From NCBI GenBank assembly GCA_902782965.1, contig CACZPG010000025.1:1-10520 (forward strand): a DNA stretch of 10,520 nucleotides, written 5' to 3'. Under the pieces are notes generated by a model. That model was given only the letters and a program-made list of their open reading frames with translations, searched no databases and had not been told where the DNA came from. This stretch comes from an uncultured Lachnospiraceae bacterium. GTDB lineage: Bacteria; Bacillota; Clostridia; Lachnospirales; Lachnospiraceae. Below, one piece after another: positions 6,628-10,520 of this stretch. The position numbers and the translations under genes were made by a program. Numbering within the stretch: position 1 is the stretch's first letter; the number at the start of each line of letters is the position of its first letter.

Positions 6628-6657
6628 GAAAATGTTTCGAAAATGTTTCGAAAATGG
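6628..6657. promoter_or_regulatory. Tandem palindromes upstream of the hup promoter, possible operator
   Basis: GAAAATGTTTC is repeated head to tail at 6628-6638 and 6639-6649, followed by a partial third copy (GAAAATGG, 6650-6657). The repeats create two perfect TTTCGAAA palindromes (6635-6642 and 6646-6653) 11 bp apart, about one helical turn. They end 10-15 bp before the -35 box, a position typical of activator sites. The binding protein is unknown. Confidence 0.55.
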
Positions 6658-6667
6658 TAATAAAGCC

Positions 6668-6695
6668 TTGACAAATAGAGCCAAAAACGTATAAT
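6668..6695 (+). promoter_or_regulatory. hup promoter, perfect sigma-A consensus
   Basis: TTGACA (6668-6673) and TATAAT (6690-6695) both match consensus 6/6 with a 16-bp spacer. The start site should be near 6702, giving a 5' leader of about 68 nt. A promoter of this strength fits the high abundance expected of HU. Confidence 0.92.
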
Positions 6696-6770
6696 TAAAT
6701 GGAGCGTTTTAGTTCAATTCAGGGGGCTAAGATAGCAAAATTATTAAGTATTATTTAGGAGGATTTCCAA

Positions 6771-7043
6771 ATGAACAAGACAGAACTTGTAGCAGCAATT
6801 GCTGAGAAGACAGAGCTTTCAAAGGCACAGTCAGAGAAGGCTTTAAAGGCTTTTCTTGAGACAGTTGAAGAGACACTTAAGGCTGGTGATAAGGTTCAGC
6901 TCGTAGGCTTCGGTACATTTGAAGTTTCTGAGAGACCTGCAAGAACAGGACACAACCCAAGAACAGGTAAGTCAATCAAGATTAAGGCTTGTAAGGCACC
7001 TAAGTTTAAGGCTGGTAAGGCTCTTAAGGATGCTCTTAACTAA
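6771..7043 (+). CDS. hup: HU-family nucleoid DNA-binding protein
   Basis: HU bends and compacts chromosomal DNA as a dimer and supports replication, repair and recombination. The 90-aa product is the usual length. It has the N-terminal helical dimerisation part (1-45), the signature GFGTFEVSERPARTGHNP (46-63) leading into the beta-arm with RTGKS, and intercalating P63. The usual IPA after the arm reads IKACKAP here, a minor deviation. The start is fixed by a perfect AGGAGG (6757-6762) eight bases upstream. Together with the consensus promoter and a dedicated terminator, this indicates a highly expressed, essentially monocistronic gene. It sits before rqcP in this cluster. Confidence 0.97.
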   Translation: MNKTELVAAIAEKTELSKAQSEKALKAFLETVEETLKAGDKVQLVGFGTFEVSERPARTGHNPRTGKSIKIKACKAPKFKAGKALKDALN

Positions 7044-7075
7044 TCTAAGATTAGAATATAAGAAATCTGTTATTT

Positions 7076-7106
7076 ACTGCCACGATTGTTCGTGGCAGTT
7101 TTGTTA
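7076..7106 (+). terminator. Intrinsic terminator after hup
   Basis: ACTGCCACG (7076-7084) pairs perfectly with CGTGGCAGT (7091-7099) around a six-base loop, followed by TTTTGTT. The stem is GC-rich. It lies 33 nt after the hup stop codon and separates hup from rqcP. Confidence 0.9.
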
Positions 7107-7117
7107 TATGTAATACA

Positions 7118-7145
7118 TTGGTATAAGTAAAGTACTGTTTATAAG
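7118..7145 (+). promoter_or_regulatory. Candidate rqcP promoter (weak)
   Basis: TTGGTA (7118-7123) and TATAAG (7140-7145) are 16 bp apart, matching at 4/6 and 5/6. The start would fall near 7152, leaving a very short leader containing the AGAGGAG site. A promoter is expected here because a strong terminator lies just upstream. Confidence 0.4.
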
Positions 7146-7169
7146 TCGTATTTTAAGAGGAGATGGAAA

Positions 7170-7412
7170 ATGAGACTTGATAAATACCTAAAAGTTTCAC
7201 GTCTTATTAAAAGAAGAACCATTGCAAATGAAGCGTGTGATGCAGGACGTGTTACTGTCAATGGAAAGACAGCCAGAGCATCCTACGATGTGAAGGTAGG
7301 CGATGAAATAGAGATTGCTTTTGGTAATAAGACTCTTAAGGCAAGGGTTCTGAAAGTTGCTGAAACTGTAAAGAAGGATGATGCAGGCGATCTGTTTGAA
7401 CTTTATGAATAG
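7170..7412 (+). CDS. rqcP: S4-domain ribosome quality control protein RqcP
   Basis: The 80-aa protein is almost entirely an S4 RNA-binding domain. It opens MRLDKYLKVSRLIKRRTIA and continues with GRVTVNGKTARAS and VGDEIEIAFG, a pattern I recognise as the Bacillus YabO/RqcP type, related to Hsp15. RqcP binds the free 50S subunit carrying peptidyl-tRNA and helps RqcH add C-terminal alanine tails to stalled nascent chains. Its place between hup and divIC matches the conserved yabO locus, but the yabP and yabQ sporulation genes that normally follow are missing. The start has AGAGGAG (7156-7162) seven bases upstream. No clear terminator follows. Confidence 0.92.
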   Translation: MRLDKYLKVSRLIKRRTIANEACDAGRVTVNGKTARASYDVKVGDEIEIAFGNKTLKARVLKVAETVKKDDAGDLFELYE

Positions 7413-7440
7413 TATTACCGGTCACGATTCTTCAAAAAAT

Positions 7441-7477
7441 CATTTCAAATAAATTAAAAAAACATTTCAAATAAATT
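7441..7477. repeat. 15-bp direct repeat upstream of the divIC promoter
   Basis: CATTTCAAATAAATT occurs exactly at 7441-7455 and 7463-7477, a 22-bp period or about two helical turns. Each copy holds the 9-bp palindrome ATTTCAAAT. The second copy ends one base before the -35 box. It could be a regulator site or an A/T-rich UP-like element. Confidence 0.75.
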
Positions 7478-7478
7478 C

Positions 7479-7507
7479 TTGAAAATTATGTAAACTTATA
7501 TTATAAT
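7479..7507 (+). promoter_or_regulatory. Sigma-A promoter for divIC
   Basis: TTGAAA (7479-7484) and TATAAT (7502-7507) have a 17-bp spacer: 5/6 and 6/6 matches. The predicted start near 7514 gives a leader of about 50 nt. It may also supply tilS, hpt and ftsH by read-through of the hairpin at 7887-7913. Confidence 0.85.
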
Positions 7508-7564
7508 CACTATGTGTCTCTCTATGCAGACATTTATTTTGATACTTTAGTTTAGAAGGTTTTC

Positions 7565-7882
7565 ATGATGCAGAATGTACGAAGAAGAAAAACGAATAGA
7601 CAGTCCAAAATGGTTCTTCTGCTTGTTTTTGCGGTAGTTATTATTGTTATAATTGCCTGTGGAGCAAGAAGTATATCTCTGAATCATCAGGCAAAAGAGC
7701 TGGCCATAACTGAGACCCAGTTGGAGTCAGAACTTAAAAGTGAACAGATCAGGACTGAGAATCTCGAGAACAGAGAGAAATATATGAAAACCAAGAAATA
7801 TATTGAAGATGAGGCGAAGAATAAGTTAGGACTGGTAAATAAGGATGAATACCTCATTAAGCCTAAGGAGGCAGATGATTAG
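7565..7882 (+). CDS. divIC: Septum formation initiator protein, DivIC/FtsB family
   Basis: This is a bitopic division protein that, in Bacillus, forms a complex with FtsL and DivIB at the septum and helps activate septal peptidoglycan synthesis. The 105-aa sequence has a basic cytoplasmic N-terminus (NVRRRKTNRQSK, 4-15), one membrane helix (about 16-34), an extracytoplasmic coiled coil (about 38-72) and the family's C-terminal motif (YIEDEAKNKLGLVNKDEYLI, 79-98). Two adjacent ATGs (7565 and 7568) are possible starts. AAGG at 7556-7559 leaves a gap of five or eight bases, so the second ATG has the better spacing. The position between rqcP and tilS matches divIC in Bacillus and clostridia. Confidence 0.9.
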   Translation: MMQNVRRRKTNRQSKMVLLLVFAVVIIVIIACGARSISLNHQAKELAITETQLESELKSEQIRTENLENREKYMKTKKYIEDEAKNKLGLVNKDEYLIKPKEADD

Positions 7883-7886
7883 ATGA

Positions 7887-7923
7887 CAGTTGACGCCGTA
7901 GTGGTGTTGACTGTTTTCTTTTT
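7887..7923 (+). terminator. Terminator or attenuator between divIC and tilS
   Basis: The arms 7887-7897 (CAGTTGACGCC) and 7903-7913 (GGTGTTGACTG) form an 11-bp RNA stem with three G-U wobbles around a five-base loop, followed by TTTTCTTTTT. The hairpin starts four bases after the divIC stop. Its T-run ends nine bases before the tilS ribosome binding site, and no separate tilS promoter is visible. It could therefore act as a partial terminator tuning read-through. Confidence 0.7.
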
Positions 7924-7932
7924 AGTTGGATT

Positions 7933-7949
7933 GGGGGGACATAGATTTG
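7933..7949 (+). promoter_or_regulatory. tilS ribosome binding site and TTG start
   Basis: GGGGGGA (7933-7939) lies eight bases before TTG at 7947-7949. The in-frame stop TAG at 7923-7925 rules out any earlier ATG. The only other upstream candidate, TTG at 7926, has no Shine-Dalgarno sequence. This decides the start of tilS. Confidence 0.7.
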
Positions 7950-9557
7950 AATAATTTTGAAGATAAGATTTATAAATATATAGATAGTTCTGAGATGCTT
8001 TTGCCCGGTGACGGCGTTATTGTAGGTGTTTCGGGTGGTGCGGATTCGGTTTGCCTTCTCAGGATTCTCATAGAAATAAGAGAGGCTCTTGCTAAGAAAT
8101 ATGGTTGTCACAGTAATGAGAGCCTTTATCTTAAGGTGGTACACATCAATCATATGATAAGGGGCAGGGAGGCGGACGGTGACCAGCAGTTCGTCGAAGA
8201 ATTATGCAGAAAGCTGGAAATAGATTTCACGGCTCATAAGAAAGATATTCCTGCTATGGCAAGAGAAAATGGGCTTACTGAAGAGGAAGCAGGGAGATTA
8301 TTCAGATATGAATGTTTTGAAGAAGAAGCCTGGAAACTGGAACAGGAACTATGTCACATATATGAATTATCATCTGCCAGAAATAAACGTCCTGACTTTC
8401 TGAAGAATAAAGCGCATTTCGTTAGAATTGCTGTGGCTCATAACCGTAATGACCTGGCGGAAACAGTTATTTATAATATGATCAGAGGCTGTTCTCTTAC
8501 AGGGCTTGCCGGGATTAAACCGGTCAGGGGCAGAATCATAAGACCGCTTCTGATGACTGAGAGAAGAGAAATCGAGGATTATCTGAATACGATTGGTCAG
8601 GATTACGTGACAGATTCAACAAATCTCCTGGAGGATTATTCAAGAAACAAGATAAGACTAGGAATCCTTCCGCTGCTTAATGAAATAAATGACTGTGCTC
8701 TGGATCATATTGTTGAAATAGCAGGTGATTCCATGCGTCTTTCAGAGGATATTGATGCAGAAATTCACAGAACCTTCTCTGTAAAGGATTATAATGAAAA
8801 CAGAGTTAATATTCGTACTGAAAGTGTTAAAGTCTGGAACGATGAAGGTGAGGAAAGCGAGAAGGAAATATGTGATGAAATCAGCATAGAAATAGTGAAG
8901 CTGAAAAATATGGGAAGCTTTGCAGCAGGTGAGCTGATTCTGAGGGGAATGGAAGCAGTTTGCGGCAGACGTAAGGATATTACACGTAAACATATTAACA
9001 GCATATATGAACTGTCCGACAAAGAATCGGGCAAGAGAGTAGATCTTCCCTATGATATGGTTGCAGAAAGAATATATGACAGAATCGTAATACGAAACAG
9101 AATGGCTGAGAACCTCAGGAATGAAAGGATCATTGATGAGGATTTTCATGGGAGAGAGGCATTTATAAGCGGTTCAGTTTCAGAGGATATGATCAGTACT
9201 ATGGGCGTGCAGGGGAGAGTTGCTATAGTTAAATTTCCTTATAGCGAAGGAATTGATATATCCAAAAAAGAATATACTAAAATGATAGATTGTGATAAAA
9301 TAAATTCTGTGCCGGTTCTCAGAACTATGGAAGAAGATGACTATATTGTTATCAATAGTGGAGGTGGAACCAAGAAGCTTTCAAGGTTCTTCTCAGCTGA
9401 GAAGGTTGAAAGAAGTCTCCGGAAAACAATTCCTGTGGTAGCCGATGGGAATGAGATCATCTGGATTGTAGGCTACAGACTCAGTGAAAGATATAAAGTT
9501 ACAACGGAGACCCAAACTGTAATGCGTATGGATTATACAAGTAATAAGAAATCTTAA
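7947..9557 (+). CDS. tilS: tRNA(Ile)-lysidine synthetase
   Basis: TilS uses ATP and lysine to convert C34 of the CAU-anticodon tRNA-Ile to lysidine, switching it from reading AUG to AUA; it is usually essential. With the TTG start the protein has 536 aa. Features are the PP-loop SGGADS (29-34), HINHMIRG (66-73), HNRNDLAET (165-173), GLAGIKP (186-192), RPLL (199-202), DSTN (223-226), YSRNKIR (231-237) and a C-terminal TilS domain (about 468-536, with KKLSRFF). A stretch of about 25 residues (about 130-158) just before the IAVAHN strand looks like an insertion relative to typical TilS. It leads the tilS-hpt-ftsH cluster conserved across Firmicutes; hpt begins 18 nt downstream. Expression may depend on read-through from divIC. 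Confidence 0.94.
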   Translation: MNNFEDKIYKYIDSSEMLLPGDGVIVGVSGGADSVCLLRILIEIREALAKKYGCHSNESLYLKVVHINHMIRGREADGDQQFVEELCRKLEIDFTAHKKDIPAMARENGLTEEEAGRLFRYECFEEEAWKLEQELCHIYELSSARNKRPDFLKNKAHFVRIAVAHNRNDLAETVIYNMIRGCSLTGLAGIKPVRGRIIRPLLMTERREIEDYLNTIGQDYVTDSTNLLEDYSRNKIRLGILPLLNEINDCALDHIVEIAGDSMRLSEDIDAEIHRTFSVKDYNENRVNIRTESVKVWNDEGEESEKEICDEISIEIVKLKNMGSFAAGELILRGMEAVCGRRKDITRKHINSIYELSDKESGKRVDLPYDMVAERIYDRIVIRNRMAENLRNERIIDEDFHGREAFISGSVSEDMISTMGVQGRVAIVKFPYSEGIDISKKEYTKMIDCDKINSVPVLRTMEEDDYIVINSGGGTKKLSRFFSAEKVERSLRKTIPVVADGNEIIWIVGYRLSERYKVTTETQTVMRMDYTSNKKS

Positions 9558-9575
9558 TTAAGAAAAGGGGACAAT

Positions 9576-10094
9576 ATGGACGATAAAATTGGAGTTCTTA
9601 TTTCTGAAGAAGCAGTTGAAAACAGAATTAAGGAAATGGCAGAACAGCTTAGTAAAAAATACAGAGGAGGAACAGTTCATCTTATAGGAATACTAAAGGG
9701 AAGCATAATGTTTCTTGCGTCATTATCAAGATATATGACAGTTCCTGTTACAATGGATTTCATAGCGGTATCAAGCTATGGAAGTGGAACGGTTTCTTCC
9801 GGAGAAATCAAAATGAAGAAAGACCTGGATCAGGATATCGAAGGCAGAGATGTGATTATCGTAGAGGACATTCTCGATTCAGGAAGAACGCTTAGTCATG
9901 TAGTTGAATATATGAAGACTAAGAATCCGCAGTCATTAAAGGTTGTTACTTTACTTGACAAGCCTGACAGAAGGGAATTCGAAGTGGATCTTGAAATGAC
10001 AGGGTTCCAGATTCCTGACAGATTCGTAGTTGGATATGGGCTTGACTATGCAGAGAAATATAGAAATCTGCCTTATATCGGTGTTTTAGATTAA
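9576..10094 (+). CDS. hpt: Hypoxanthine-guanine phosphoribosyltransferase
   Basis: This purine salvage enzyme makes IMP and GMP from hypoxanthine or guanine and PRPP, in the cytoplasm. The 172-aa length is typical. The PRPP-binding signature VIIVEDILDSGRT is at 93-105, with acidic E97 and D98. SSYG (66-69) marks the flexible loop, LLDKP (126-130) contributes to purine binding, and VVGYGLDYAEKYRNLPYIG (151-169) is the conserved C-terminal segment. AAGGGGA (9565-9571) precedes the ATG by four bases. The gene is embedded between tilS and ftsH, the conserved Firmicute order, with 18-nt gaps on both sides, implying co-transcription. Confidence 0.96.
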   Translation: MDDKIGVLISEEAVENRIKEMAEQLSKKYRGGTVHLIGILKGSIMFLASLSRYMTVPVTMDFIAVSSYGSGTVSSGEIKMKKDLDQDIEGRDVIIVEDILDSGRTLSHVVEYMKTKNPQSLKVVTLLDKPDRREFEVDLEMTGFQIPDRFVVGYGLDYAEKYRNLPYIGVLD

Positions 10095-10112
10095 GGATGG
10101 AGGAATAGTAAG

Positions 10113-10520
10113 TTGGAAAAGAAACCAAGAAGTGCAGGGGGGCTGCTTGTAGGGTATTTAATCATAGCTGCACTTATTCTGGGGCTATATATGCTCTGGG
10201 CACGTCCGGCAAATATAGATACGACATATAGTGACAGCAGGCTGGAGAAGGATTTAAAAGAGAACGATATATTATCCGTTGATATTTATCAGAATGAAGA
10301 GATACCTACCGGAACGGTAAGAGTTGAGAAGAAGAATGACAGGATTACATATTATACAAATGATGTATCCGAAACTATGAGTATTCTCAAAAAATACGGC
10401 GATGTAAAATATCGTCTCTATGATGTCAGCAGACCGGGAATAATAGAGAAGCTGGCACCTTACATTTTCGTGGCAGTACTATTTGCCATATACATGATGA
10501 TAATGAGTTCCCAGATATCC
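10113..10520 (+). CDS. ftsH: ATP-dependent zinc metalloprotease FtsH, N-terminal part (cut by window end)
   Basis: Only the first 136 codons are present, open to the window edge. They encode a short basic N-terminus (MEKKPRSAGG), a first membrane helix (about 11-29), an extracytoplasmic domain (about 31-108) and a second membrane helix (about 112-131), the layout of the FtsH N-terminal region. The AAA and zinc-protease domains lie outside, so the call rests on this layout plus position directly after tilS and hpt. The start is a TTG nine bases after GGAGG (10099-10103). The first in-frame ATG would remove most of the first membrane helix. FtsH degrades misassembled membrane proteins and short-lived regulators. 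Confidence 0.85.
   Translation, partial: MEKKPRSAGGLLVGYLIIAALILGLYMLWARPANIDTTYSDSRLEKDLKENDILSVDIYQNEEIPTGTVRVEKKNDRITYYTNDVSETMSILKKYGDVKYRLYDVSRPGIIEKLAPYIFVAVLFAIYMMIMSSQIS

Noticed and set aside
6632..6694. Possible 20-codon leader peptide ATG before hup, with AAGGAG at 6612-6617
   Set aside because: It lies upstream of the hup start site, its spacing of 14 nt is poor, and it is made of the tandem repeats and the promoter itself.
6919..7113. 64-aa frame overlapping the end of hup
   Set aside because: It lies in another frame of hup and runs through the terminator hairpin; no ribosome binding site or recognisable domain.

Overview
The window looks like a chromosomal housekeeping region of a low-to-moderate GC Firmicute, most likely a non-sporulating member of the Lachnospiraceae (Butyrivibrio/Pseudobutyrivibrio/Roseburia type). 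The evidence is Gram-positive style ribosome binding sites (AGGAG), near-consensus sigma-A promoters, the order hup-rqcP-divIC-tilS-hpt-ftsH, and a small four-cysteine protein of a type I associate with Lachnospiraceae. All genes are on the + strand. I see no prophage, insertion sequence, CRISPR array, tRNA or rRNA. The taxonomic call is inference from gene content, not a database match.

Region 1 (1-276) has no gene. It opens with three tandem terminator-like hairpins at a spacing of about 50 bp that share an identical 19-nt core, followed by a 9-bp microsatellite and the leader of pyrC. Region 2 (277-1575) is a complete type I dihydroorotase (pyrC), standing alone. A 26-bp tandem duplication covers its stop codon.

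Region 3 (about 1609-6585) looks like one five-gene transcription unit behind a strong sigma-A promoter: an SbcD/Mre11/YhaO-type phosphoesterase, a YhaN/Rad50-type ATPase with a membrane hairpin, a 58-aa cysteine-rich protein, a short class I mannose-6-phosphate isomerase (manA) and an aldose 1-epimerase family protein. The first two genes abut with no gap. Both have lost most of the residues expected for catalysis while keeping full-length, intact reading frames. I regard this apparently co-degenerated, membrane-anchored nuclease/ATPase pair as the most unusual content of the window.

Region 4 (6628-10520) is the information-processing and division cluster. It holds hup (HU) with a perfect-consensus promoter, its own terminator and tandem palindromes upstream; rqcP (ribosome quality control S4 protein); divIC with its own promoter preceded by a 15-bp direct repeat; then tilS, hpt and the first 136 codons of ftsH. 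In Bacillus and in spore-forming clostridia the sporulation genes yabP, yabQ and spoIIE sit between these same genes. Here those positions are empty, which suggests ancestral loss of sporulation. tilS and ftsH both appear to start with TTG, and a terminator-like hairpin lies directly in front of the tilS ribosome binding site.
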